Below are positions 25,776-34,297 of a DNA stretch of 53,244 bases, one piece after another (position 1 is the stretch's first letter; the number at the start of each line of letters is the position of its first letter). The stretch comes from Novosphingobium sp. AP12 (lineage in GTDB: Bacteria > Pseudomonadota > Alphaproteobacteria > Sphingomonadales > Sphingomonadaceae), in NCBI RefSeq assembly GCF_000281975.1, contig NZ_AKKE01000149.1:1-53244 (forward strand), given 5' to 3'. The notes beneath the pieces were generated by a model that did not search any database, had not been told where the DNA came from, and saw only the letters and a program-made list of their open reading frames with translations. The position numbers and the translations under genes are program-made.

Positions 25776-26330
25776 TTACGGGGTCAGCATTGAAGACGTC
25801 ACGACCCGATGTAAGATTGCCGCGATCTGGTCTGCGGAATAAGCGTGCAATGGCTGCTTCAGCCACCAGGAAACCGTCTCGACGATCAGCGCCACTGAGC
25901 AGATGGTACCCAACTCCTTGGGCAGCCACGACCCGACGGGTTCGCGCGCGTCGGACACGATGCGCGCGCGATGTAGCCATTCCTCGCGCATCGCCGCGCC
26001 GGCCCCGCCGTTGAGCAGGGTGGACCACAGACTGCGATGTGCCTCGATATATTCGCACAGCATGTGGAAGCCCCGTCCTGCTTCCATAGGTTCGTGGAAC
26101 GGCAAAGTCAGATCTACCAGGGTGGCGATCTGCTCTGCGGCGATGTGGTCGAGCAGGGCTTCCTTGCCGGAATGGTGGCGGAAGAAAGTCGCGTAGTGCA
26201 CCCCGGCCTCTGCACAGATGTCCCGGACTGTGATCTGATCGAACGCCTTGTCGTCAAGCAGGCGCAGCAGCGCGGCGCGCAGTGCCGCCCCTGACCGTAC
26301 CGCTCGTGCATCCTTCGCGCTTGACGCCAC
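25776..26330 (-). CDS. TetR-family repressor
   Basis: About 184 residues: HTH in LRAALLRLLDDKAFDQITVRDICAEAGVHYATFFRHHSGKEALL (outline), with a divergent C-terminal domain. GTG 26330 (protein MASSAKDARAV) is chosen because AGGAGG is 5 nt upstream; an upstream GTG at 26354 would fall inside the palindrome. It diverges from the P450 at 26455 and probably represses it. Confidence 0.84.
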   Translation of the reverse strand: MASSAKDARAVRSGAALRAALLRLLDDKAFDQITVRDICAEAGVHYATFFRHHSGKEALLDHIAAEQIATLVDLTLPFHEPMEAGRGFHMLCEYIEAHRSLWSTLLNGGAGAAMREEWLHRARIVSDAREPVGSWLPKELGTICSVALIVETVSWWLKQPLHAYSADQIAAILHRVVTSSMLTP

Positions 26331-26344
26331 CACGCCCTCCTGGC

Positions 26345-26365
26345 TATGCGACACTGTATCGCATA
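26345..26365. promoter_or_regulatory. Inverted repeat, probable TetR operator for the P450
   Basis: Perfect arms TATGCGA and TCGCATA with a 7-nt spacer, between the TetR start at 26330 and the P450 start at 26455. The size and position fit a TetR operator. Confidence 0.6.
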
Positions 26366-26454
26366 ATTATAAGAATCGGCTGTATCCGTAATGCTCGTGA
26401 CGCACCTCGATGCGGCGGGCAAGGCAAAGCCGCTTCACCTAGTGGAGAGAGCCT

Positions 26455-27993
26455 GTGACGACGCAATTGATCGAACGCGATTATTTCTCCGACCACGAGG
26501 TCCTGAAAGACCCTTACGCTTTCTTCAACGCAATCCGGGACGAAGGCCCGGTCTACCGCCCTCCAGGCAAGGACTACTACATCGTCACCGGGTTCGAGGA
26601 AGCTCTGGAGGTGTTGCGGGATCATGAGTCCTTCTCGGCGATCATCGGACTGCAGGGAGCCGGGGCGCCGTTGCCCTTCACTCCGCATGGTTCGGACATC
26701 ACGGACCAGATCGAAGAGCACCGCGTAGCCTTTGCCGGCGGTGACCAGGTCGTGAACCTCGACGACGAGCCGCACACCAGGTTGCGTGCCTTCATCAACA
26801 CGCTGTTCGTACCCTCCCGGCTGAAGGCCAGCGAGAAGTTCATCGAGGTCTATTGCGACGAGATGGTCGGCAATGCCGTTGCCGACGGCGGCGTGGAACT
26901 GATCGGCAAGATCGCCACGCCCTATGTCACGATGGTCGTCGCTGACCTGCTTGGCGTGCCGATGGAAGACCGACAGCTATTCATGGATGCGATCGCCAAG
27001 GGGCCGGTACCCGGTGCCCTCGATGGCACCGATCCCATGGCAGGCGGCGCGGAACATCCCTTCGCTATCATGGGCACTTACTTCTACGGCTACCTCGCCG
27101 ATCGCAGAGCCAACCCCGGCGACGATATCCTGACCCAATTCGCCCACGCCAAATACAACGACGGGTCAACACCTGAAGTCTACGATCTCGTCCAACTTGG
27201 CATGTTCATGTTCGGCGCCGGCCAGGATACCTCGGCCAAGCTGCTCGGGAACTCCATGAAGTACCTGGTTGCGGATCAGCCGTTGCAGAGCCGCCTGCGG
27301 GCCGAACCCAAGCTCATCGGCGCATTCCTGGAGGAAGTACTGCGCATCGAAGGCTCGACCAAGCAGACCGCGCGCCTCGCCCGAAGGGATGCGAAGATCG
27401 GTGATGTCGAGATCCCCGCCGGCACCAAGATCCTGCTCGCGCTGTCGGCGGCCAATCGGGATCCCCGCCGCTGGGACGATCCCGACGAATTGATCATCGG
27501 CCGCAAGAAGGCGATCGAGCACCTCGGTTTCGGGCGCGGGAAGCACGTCTGCGCCGGCGCGCCGCTCGCCCGCGTTGAAGTCAGGGTGATTATGGAGAAG
27601 TTCCTCCAGATGACGTCAACGATCGAACTCGATCTGGAGAAGCATCCGAACGGCCTGGCCGATCTCAACTACGAGCCGAGCTTCATCATCCGCGGTCTCG
27701 ACCGCATGCACATTAAGCTGGTGCCGGCCGACGGCTTCGTTGCTCCTCAGAAGCAGGACACCGGCCTGACGGCTGCGAAGACCTGGTCGACGGCGAGTAG
27801 TCGGATTAGCGACTTGCTGAGTAACGACGCGGCGCTGGCGGTGGTGGAGAAGCACTTCCCAGGCATCTCGGATAACCCGCAGATCGGCATGGCCAAGGGG
27901 ATGACCCTGCGCGCGGTCCAGGCCTTCGCGCCCGATCAGTTTACCGACGCGGCGCTCGACGAGGTTGACGCCGAACTCGCGGAGTTGTTCTGA
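26455..27993 (+). CDS. Cytochrome P450 with C-terminal extension
   Basis: 512-residue class-I-type bacterial P450. The I-helix oxygen motif AGQDT is at 255-259, ExxR at Glu294-Arg297, and the heme loop FGRGKHVCAG has Cys366 as ligand. The catalytic domain ends near residue 430. An extra C-terminal segment of about 65 residues (SSRISDLLSNDAALAVVEKHFPG, then NPQIGMAKGMTLRAVQAF) is helical and not part of the usual fold. It is the first gene after a TetR operator, and the SDR follows after 1 bp. No ferredoxin or reductase is in the window. The substrate is unknown. Confidence 0.9.
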   Translation: MTTQLIERDYFSDHEVLKDPYAFFNAIRDEGPVYRPPGKDYYIVTGFEEALEVLRDHESFSAIIGLQGAGAPLPFTPHGSDITDQIEEHRVAFAGGDQVVNLDDEPHTRLRAFINTLFVPSRLKASEKFIEVYCDEMVGNAVADGGVELIGKIATPYVTMVVADLLGVPMEDRQLFMDAIAKGPVPGALDGTDPMAGGAEHPFAIMGTYFYGYLADRRANPGDDILTQFAHAKYNDGSTPEVYDLVQLGMFMFGAGQDTSAKLLGNSMKYLVADQPLQSRLRAEPKLIGAFLEEVLRIEGSTKQTARLARRDAKIGDVEIPAGTKILLALSAANRDPRRWDDPDELIIGRKKAIEHLGFGRGKHVCAGAPLARVEVRVIMEKFLQMTSTIELDLEKHPNGLADLNYEPSFIIRGLDRMHIKLVPADGFVAPQKQDTGLTAAKTWSTASSRISDLLSNDAALAVVEKHFPGISDNPQIGMAKGMTLRAVQAFAPDQFTDAALDEVDAELAELF

Positions 27994-27994
27994 A

Positions 27995-28806
27995 ATGGCG
28001 GTCGCCAGGGTCGCGCTCCACTCACTGAGCGAACTCGTTTCGCTGAAAGGCCGCAATGCAGTCGTCACTGGCGCCGCCTGGGGCCTCGGCAAGGCGGCAG
28101 CCAGGCGGCTTGCCGAAGCTGGCGCCTCGGTGCCCATCGGCGACATCGATGTAGTGAGTGCCGCGAAGACCGCCGGCGAGATCTCCGAGGCTACCGGCTC
28201 GCGGGTGCTGTCGGCCTATTCCGACGCTGGCGACAGCGCTTCGGTGCTCGCCCTCGTCGATACTGCCGCGCGAGAGTTGGGCAGCATCGACATCTGGGTC
28301 AACAATGCCGGCTTGCCTTCGTCGGTCCCAATCTTCGACCTGCCTGAGGAAGAGTTCGACAAGGTCGTCGCGGTCACGCTGAAAGGGACCTTTGTCGGCG
28401 CGCGCGCCGCAGCCCGGCACATGGCCGAGGCAGGCAAAGGCGGAGTGATCGTCAACGTTGCCTCGTTGGCGGGCCTGCTGGGTATCGCGTCAGGCCAAGC
28501 TGCCTATGTGGCCGCCAAGCACGGCGTCGTCGGTCTGACCAAACAGATGGCGATCGAGCTCGGCCCACATGACATTCGCGTAATGAGCGTTGCTCCTGGC
28601 GTCTGCCTTACCGAGAACACCGCCTTCCTGGTGACTTGCCGCCGGGAAACCTCAAGGCGATGGGTATTCCCGGTATAGACACCACCCGGCTGGGCCGGGT
28701 GGGTGAGGCCGACGATGGCGCTAGCGTGATCTTGTTCGCGGCTTCGGACCTCTCGATGTTCATGACTGGCTCGACCTTGCCAGTCGATGGCGGCACCGCT
28801 GCGTAA
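27995..28806 (+). pseudogene. Short-chain dehydrogenase interrupted by a frameshift
   Basis: SDR downstream of the P450: VTGAAWGLG, NNAG (WVNNAG), the Ser in VNVASLAG and YVAAK are all intact. The first frame stops at 28678 after an aberrant tail. A one-base shift near 28626-28632 restores GDLPPGNLKAMGIPG, TTRLGRVGEADDGASVILF and the terminal STLPVDGGTAA, ending at TAA 28804-28806. ATG 27995 starts 1 bp after the P450 stop with GGAG upstream. The loss removes the C-terminal cofactor/dimer region, so activity is doubtful unless this is a sequence error. Confidence 0.78.
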
Positions 28807-29034
28807 ATGCTCCTAACCATCGGGAGGATGAGCTGCTTGCTGATATGTGTGCTCTGCGCAGTGTGGTGAGCGCCGTCCGCCGGGAGCATCACCGGCTCGG
28901 AGGCCAGTTCCGTGGCCGAACAATTTGTAGCGCATGCCCATTCCTTTTTGCCGCCGGTTCATTATATTCCACCCGTAATCTAATGGGCGCCGATGGGTTC
29001 ACAAGGCCGGGCAGCAAAGTAAGGACCAACGCGC

Positions 29035-29652
29035 ATGCGTTATGCGAAAACTCGAAAGGCGGAGACCCGATCGCGCGTGGTCGAGACGGCTGCGCGTGCG
29101 CTTCGACGTGACGGGGTCGATGGCATTGGACTCGTGGGCCTGATGGGAGAAGCGGGTCTCACCAAGGGGGGATTTTACGCGCACTTCGCCTCGAAGGACG
29201 ATTTGGTCGCCGAAGCGGTGGCGTCGTCGATCAGGGCTTCGTGCGAGCGGATGCGCACCAGAAGCACTGACGCCGAGAGCCAGCAGCTATCTGGATTTCA
29301 GGCGATCATCGATGCCTATCTGAATGCAACGCACGCGGCAGCGCCAGAGGCGGGGTGCACGATCGCGGCACTCTTGTCAGATCTTACCCGCGCGAACGGA
29401 CCGGTTCGCCAGGCCGCGGCTGAAGGTGTCGCCGAGCTGGTGTCGGCGATCGAAGACACGCTGCCAGCGGCGCTCGGCGCGGCGCGTCGATCGAGGGCTC
29501 AGGCGATTCTCGGCATGCTCGCCGGCAGCCTGCAGTTGGCCCGCCTTGAAAGCGATGCCGACGCGCGGAACGCGATGCTGTCGTCGGCACGCGAGGCGGC
29601 CTGCAGGCTAGCCGAAATCGACACCAATCGCGTTGAGGGAAGTTCAACGTGA
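29035..29652 (+). CDS. TetR-family regulator of the adjacent exporter
   Basis: 205 residues: HTH VVETAARALRRDGVDGIGLVGLMGEAGLTKGGFYAHFASKDDLV (outline) and a C-terminal domain with AAPEAGCTIAALLSDLTRANGPVRQA, the Cys-containing pattern of the NemR/YxaF-like subgroup. Its stop overlaps the MATE start by 4 bp (GTGA), so the two are translationally coupled and it presumably senses an exported compound. Confidence 0.86.
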   Translation: MRYAKTRKAETRSRVVETAARALRRDGVDGIGLVGLMGEAGLTKGGFYAHFASKDDLVAEAVASSIRASCERMRTRSTDAESQQLSGFQAIIDAYLNATHAAAPEAGCTIAALLSDLTRANGPVRQAAAEGVAELVSAIEDTLPAALGAARRSRAQAILGMLAGSLQLARLESDADARNAMLSSAREAACRLAEIDTNRVEGSST

Positions 29653-31040
29653 GCGAGATTGCAAAGAGTTTTGTCGCAGCCGATGTCGATCGGAGCGGTA
29701 CAATCGACGCCCGCACGCACCGCATCCTTCATGCGCCGATCGTACCGCTCCTCACTAAGCTGGCTCTCCCCAACATCGTGATCATGGTGGCACAAGCCTC
29801 GACCGGTCTCATCGAAACCTTCTGGGTCTCCAAACTCGGCATCGATGCGCTTGCCGGTATGGCGCTCGTGTTTCCCGCGGTCATGCTCATGACGACCCTT
29901 TCGGCTGGCGCTCTCGGCGGCAGCATATCATCGGCCGTCGCGCGGGCGTTGGGTGCCGGGCGCCGCGACGAGGCTGACGCGCTCGTGCTCCATGCTATCA
30001 TCGTCAACGTTATCGGCGGACTCGCGTTCTCGGCCGTGTTCCTGTTGCTTGGCGGGCCAATCTTCCGCCAACTGGGCGGGGTCGGCGGCGAGCTGCGGGC
30101 GGCCGTCATCTATTCGACCGTGGTGTTCTCCGGCAACGTGTTCACTTGGCTAATGAACGGGCTCGCGAGCGTTGTGCGTGGTACGGGCAACATGCATTAT
30201 CCGGCGATCGTGACGTTCGTCGGCGTCCTCTTCCTCATACCGATCTCGCCGATGCTGATTTTCGGGTTCGGGCCGATACCGGCTTTTGGCATCGCGGGCG
30301 GCGGCATCGCGCTTGTGGCGTACTATGCCGCGGGGACCGTCGCGATGCTGTGGTACATCCTGACCGGCCGAACTCCGGTGCGCCTGTGCCTGGCGCGCGT
30401 GCAGCCATCAATCCTGTCCGGCCTCCTGTGGGCCGGCGCGCTCTCCTCCATGAACTCGATCCTTACCAACATCGTGATCGCGGGGACAACGGCACTGGTA
30501 GCCTCGTTTGCCGGCGTGATAGCCGTCGCTGGGTTCGGCACGGCGGTGTGGCTCGAATATTTGTTAATCCCTCTGGTCTTCGGGATTGGCGCGCCGTTGG
30601 TTTCGATGGTCGGCACCAATCTAGGCGCCGGCAAGCACCAGCGAGCACGGCAGATCGCGCTCAGTGGCGCGACCATTGCGTTTATCCTGACTGAGGTGAT
30701 CGGCCTGACGGCGGCAGTCCTGCCTGAGGCGTGGATGGAATTGTTCACAGCAGAGCCCAGCGCGATCGCCGCCGGCAGCGTCTACTTGCGCATTGTGGGC
30801 CCGTTTTATGGTTTCTTCGGGTTGGGCCTGTCACTCTATTTCGCCTTGCAAGGCGCTGGGCGCATGTTCTGGCCGATCCTGGCCGGCATCACGCGCGTCG
30901 CCATCGCGATCGGCGGGGGTTTCATTGCTCTGCGCTATGGCGGTTCACTGGTCCTGCTGTTCGCCGTCCTGGCGGCGTCGCTGGGCGCTTATGGAACCAT
31001 CATCTTCACGTCGGTTTGGTTTGGGCGTTCCATCGCTTAG
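29649..31040 (+). CDS. MATE-family efflux transporter
   Basis: 463-residue inner-membrane exporter of the MatE/NorM type, expected to have 12 transmembrane helices in two homologous halves. Segments such as LALPNIVIMVAQASTGLIETFWVSKLG, TLSAGALGGSISSAVARALGAG and the second-half GIGAPLVSMVGTNLGAGKHQRA are characteristic. GTG 29649 overlaps the TetR stop. It probably pumps organic cations or toxic intermediates using a Na+ or H+ gradient. Confidence 0.9.
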   Translation: MSEIAKSFVAADVDRSGTIDARTHRILHAPIVPLLTKLALPNIVIMVAQASTGLIETFWVSKLGIDALAGMALVFPAVMLMTTLSAGALGGSISSAVARALGAGRRDEADALVLHAIIVNVIGGLAFSAVFLLLGGPIFRQLGGVGGELRAAVIYSTVVFSGNVFTWLMNGLASVVRGTGNMHYPAIVTFVGVLFLIPISPMLIFGFGPIPAFGIAGGGIALVAYYAAGTVAMLWYILTGRTPVRLCLARVQPSILSGLLWAGALSSMNSILTNIVIAGTTALVASFAGVIAVAGFGTAVWLEYLLIPLVFGIGAPLVSMVGTNLGAGKHQRARQIALSGATIAFILTEVIGLTAAVLPEAWMELFTAEPSAIAAGSVYLRIVGPFYGFFGLGLSLYFALQGAGRMFWPILAGITRVAIAIGGGFIALRYGGSLVLLFAVLAASLGAYGTIIFTSVWFGRSIA

Positions 31041-31203
31041 GGAGCGACCGTCCGCCGAGTTGGAACTTGCCGGTCAGTAGGCCGAAAATAGCGTCGTAGC
31101 CTGCGCCGAAACACGGCGTTGAGATCGGACCTAATACCAACCACACTTCCGCCAACGCCGGTAATCTGTCAGCAGTAAGAATATTAATCTTTAGGAGGAA
31201 GTC

Positions 31204-32274
31204 GTGGAGCTAAGTCGTCGATCACTTCTGGCCGTCGCAGGCGCATCGCTGATTCCTGCTCCACGACTATTTGCAGCTGACACGTTTAAAGTGCCCTCCA
31301 TCGATCGGCTTCAGCTGACGGTGCTGATCGACAGTACGACGAGCGTCTTCGGGGCATCGATCACGCGGCCCGATATTCGTGTCATAGCGCCGCCAATCAC
31401 TGCGGATTACCACACGGCCTTTGCCGGCCAATGGGGATATTCCCTGCTGGCGAAGTCGTCTGCTGTCGGCGCAGAGCGGACAACGCTGATCGATTTCGGC
31501 TACACCCCGGCTGCCCTGCTCAACAATATGGCCTTGCTCGGCATCGCCCCGGATACGATCGACGCGATGGTTCTTAGCCACGGCCATTACGATCATTTCG
31601 GCGGGCTCGACGGTTTCCTTGCGAGCGGAAAGGTAAGGCGTGGGACGCCCTTGTTTGTAGGCGGCGAGGAAGCGTTCTGCGAACGCATCCGTGGCACGGA
31701 TCCTGACGGCTCCTCTTTTGGCGCTATCGACCGTCCGGCAATCCGTAAGGCCGGGATCGATCTCATCGTCTCCGGCGATCCCCGGATCGTCGCCGGACAG
31801 GGTTATACTACGGGCCGAATCCCGTTCGTCTCGACGGAACGTCCACGCGTGCCGACCGGAATGCTCCCCGGCCAGAACTGCGATCGGAGGCTGCTCGACA
31901 CTGCGAAGCGAAACAAGACCTTCGTCGTCGACGATGCCGAGCACGAACTCGGCACCGCATTTCATATTGCAGGACGCGGGCTGATCGTGGTCGGATCCTG
32001 CAGCCATCGCGGCATCATTAATACCGTGCGGCGTGCGCAAGCTGTGTCGGGTATCGACAAGGTCCACGCAATGGTTGGCGGCTTCCATCTTGTTCCGCCA
32101 CATACGCGGGACCAGGCAATGGAAACGCTGGCGGTGATACAGGCGATCAACCCGGATTACATCATTCCAAGCCACTGTTCCGGCCAGGCGTTTATCGCCG
32201 CTGCCACTGCGGCCATGCCACAGAAGGTGATCCGGTCGGTCGTCGGTAGCAGCTATATATTCGGCTCTGCCTGA
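31204..32274 (+). CDS. Exported metallo-beta-lactamase-fold hydrolase
   Basis: 356 residues. An N-terminal Tat-like signal (SRRSLLAVAGASLIPAPRLFA) is followed by an MBL domain. The zinc motif LSHGHYDHFGG is at residues 124-134, with later metal or active-site segments CSHRG, GGFHL and PSHCSG. The arrangement resembles the dihydropterin-linked ribofuranosyl-aminobenzene phosphate synthase-type MBL subgroup, not a beta-lactamase. GTG 31204 is preceded by a strong AGGAGGA. It is a single gene; the substrate is unknown. Confidence 0.86.
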   Translation: MELSRRSLLAVAGASLIPAPRLFAADTFKVPSIDRLQLTVLIDSTTSVFGASITRPDIRVIAPPITADYHTAFAGQWGYSLLAKSSAVGAERTTLIDFGYTPAALLNNMALLGIAPDTIDAMVLSHGHYDHFGGLDGFLASGKVRRGTPLFVGGEEAFCERIRGTDPDGSSFGAIDRPAIRKAGIDLIVSGDPRIVAGQGYTTGRIPFVSTERPRVPTGMLPGQNCDRRLLDTAKRNKTFVVDDAEHELGTAFHIAGRGLIVVGSCSHRGIINTVRRAQAVSGIDKVHAMVGGFHLVPPHTRDQAMETLAVIQAINPDYIIPSHCSGQAFIAAATAAMPQKVIRSVVGSSYIFGSA

Positions 32275-32598
32275 CGCATGTTTACGTTACGGGGTTGCCA
32301 AAGTGGCCAGACTGCAAGCCATCAATTTTTCGCCTACACGGAAGCGCATCAAGCGTCCCGCGCGACGACCTCCGTTGGTTGAACCACTATCTTGGGTGAT
32401 CGGCTTGAAGGATCGGAAAGTCCCACGTTAAGGCTATGAACGAAGGGCTGGAATTGCGCGCGTGATTTTGGCTCGCGAACGTCCACAATCAAGGCGGACC
32501 TGAAAGTTGGCATTTTCGGGAGATTTTATCGGCCGGCAATGACGCGAGTTCTTCCGCCGACATAGGCAGCCGTTAAGCGCCACGCACGTTGACGGGGG
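32275..32598. other. Intergenic region before rpiA
   Basis: 324 bp with somewhat lower GC and no recognisable gene. It must hold the promoter of the pentose phosphate block but no confident -35/-10 pair or operator was identified. Confidence 0.4.
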
Positions 32599-33297
32599 AT
32601 GGACCTGCGTGATTATGATGACGAGAAGCGAGCTGCAGCTCAGGCGGCGGTGGGGGAAGTCGCGCATGGGATGATGGTCGGACTTGGCACGGGTAGCACC
32701 GTCGCCTTTGCGATCACGGCTTTGGGGCGGCGCTGCCGGGAGGGGCTTTCGGTTCGGGTAGTCGCGACCTCGCTGCGCACCGAGCACGCTGCCAAGGCTT
32801 CAGGCATCGAGGTACTGGATTTCAGCACGGTGTCGCATGTCGACCTTGCCATAGACGGTGTGGATCAGATTGACCCACGCCTGTGTGCGATCAAGGGTGC
32901 GGGCGGTGCGATGCTGCGCGAGAAGATCGTGGCGCAAGCCGCCGCCCGCATGATTGCCATCTGCGATGCCAGCAAGCATGTGTCCCGCCTGCCGCCAGGG
33001 CCATTGCCTGTCGAGATCCTACCGTTCGCCCAGGCTTTCGTGACGAACCAGATCGAATGCTTGGGTGCCACAGCAAACCTGCGCGGGATCGAGGCAGGCA
33101 AACCCTACCGGACCGACCAGGATAATTTCGTGCTCGACTGCACTGCGCCCGCTGGCTTCGATCTCGAGGCCTTCGCGATCCACTTGCAGGCCATCCCCGG
33201 GATCATGGGGCACGGCTTCTTCGCAAACGAAATAGACGCCGTCTACCTGGCCGAGGGTGATCGCGTGCGACTTTTGGAAAGGCCGGCACCTGCATGA
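32599..33297 (+). CDS. rpiA: Ribose-5-phosphate isomerase A
   Basis: 232 residues; interconverts ribose-5-phosphate and ribulose-5-phosphate. The phosphate loop GLGTGSTV, the DGVDQID acidic motif and KGAGGAMLREKIV are present in family order. ATG 32599 directly follows a GGGGG run, so the ribosome site is poor; no better in-frame start exists. The stop overlaps rpe by 4 bp (ATGA). Confidence 0.94.
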   Translation: MDLRDYDDEKRAAAQAAVGEVAHGMMVGLGTGSTVAFAITALGRRCREGLSVRVVATSLRTEHAAKASGIEVLDFSTVSHVDLAIDGVDQIDPRLCAIKGAGGAMLREKIVAQAAARMIAICDASKHVSRLPPGPLPVEILPFAQAFVTNQIECLGATANLRGIEAGKPYRTDQDNFVLDCTAPAGFDLEAFAIHLQAIPGIMGHGFFANEIDAVYLAEGDRVRLLERPAPA

Positions 33298-33965
33298 CCC
33301 GCGCCATAAAAATCGCGCCCTCCGTGCTCGCCGCCGATTTCACGCGGCTGGGCGAGGAAGTACAGGCTGTCGACCGCGCGGGCGCGGACTGGATACACGT
33401 GGACATCATGGATGGCCGTTTCGTGCCGGAAATCTCGTTCGGGCCGACAGTCGTCGAAGCGATCAGGCGCTCCACCCAAAAGCCGCTCAACGTGCACCTG
33501 ATGGTGGTGGAGCCTGAGCGTACGATCGAGCGCTACGCCAAGGCCGGCGCTGACCATATTCTCATCCAGTCGGAGCCGGGCTCGACCGTTCACCTCCACC
33601 GGGTCTTGAGCCAGGTTCGCGAGCTGGGCTGTCAGCCCGGCGTTGTCGTAGACCCGGCGACACCGATCGCCTGGATCGAGCAAGTACTGCACCTCGTCGG
33701 CGTGGTCCTGGTGATGACGGTTAACCCCGGATTCGGCGGCCAACGGTTTCTGCCCGAGATGCTTCCTAAGATCGCCGACCTGCGCCGCCTTTGCCGGGAA
33801 CGCGGCCTTGATCCGCACATCGAGGTAGATGGCGGGCAGGACCCACTGACAGTGCGCAAAACGATCGAGGCCGGCGCGGATGTCATCGTCGCCGGCACGG
33901 CGATCTTCGGTGCCGATGACTACGGGCAGGCCGTCGCTTCTCTCAGGCTCGCCGCCGCCGGTTAA
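33294..33965 (+). CDS. rpe: Ribulose-phosphate 3-epimerase
   Basis: 223-residue TIM barrel; converts ribulose-5-phosphate to xylulose-5-phosphate. Motifs are APSVLAADFTRLGEE, HVDIMDGRFVPEISFGP (metal His/Asp), the MTVNPGFGGQ loop and EVDGGQDPLT. It overlaps rpiA by 4 bp and is separated from tkt by 332 bp. Confidence 0.95.
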   Translation: MTRAIKIAPSVLAADFTRLGEEVQAVDRAGADWIHVDIMDGRFVPEISFGPTVVEAIRRSTQKPLNVHLMVVEPERTIERYAKAGADHILIQSEPGSTVHLHRVLSQVRELGCQPGVVVDPATPIAWIEQVLHLVGVVLVMTVNPGFGGQRFLPEMLPKIADLRRLCRERGLDPHIEVDGGQDPLTVRKTIEAGADVIVAGTAIFGADDYGQAVASLRLAAAG

Positions 33966-34297
33966 GGCTCGGAATCCTTTTCTGAAGCGTTTTAGACATT
34001 CCAGAAACAATAGGCGCCCGCTGCCGTTATGGAGGCGCATCACGGAGTCCACGATGGCCACCGAACCCGGATCGGACGCAAGACCCGCCCTCCCGTCACG
34101 AAAAGATGACTCGGCCACATCGGGCGAGCCCTTGAAAACCTTGTCATGGGTATCGTATCGCTGGCGGCCGGACAGAAGTTCTGTTCCGCCCGCGGCGAGG
34201 GCTGCCCGGCGCAGCCACTGCCCATGTGCGGGGGCGCGCCGGACGGTGCTGCATTAGCGATACGTAATTCCTCTGAAATAGCTGACAGGAGAGCCTC
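33966..34297. other. Gap between rpe and tkt with doubtful small frames
   Basis: 332 bp. A 67-codon frame starts at ATG 34054 (GGAG 6 nt upstream) and ends at 34257; a second, 54-codon frame starts at ATG 34146 and runs into the tkt start. Neither resembles a known protein (Arg/Pro/Ala-rich, and Cys/Gly-rich). They may be chance frames, a leader, or remnants. The region probably carries the tkt promoter. Confidence 0.3.

Noticed and set aside
34054..34257. 67-codon frame with a fair ribosome site between rpe and tkt
   Set aside because: Its composition is basic and low-complexity, no family is recognisable, and two other frames there look equally good; described only as part of the gap.
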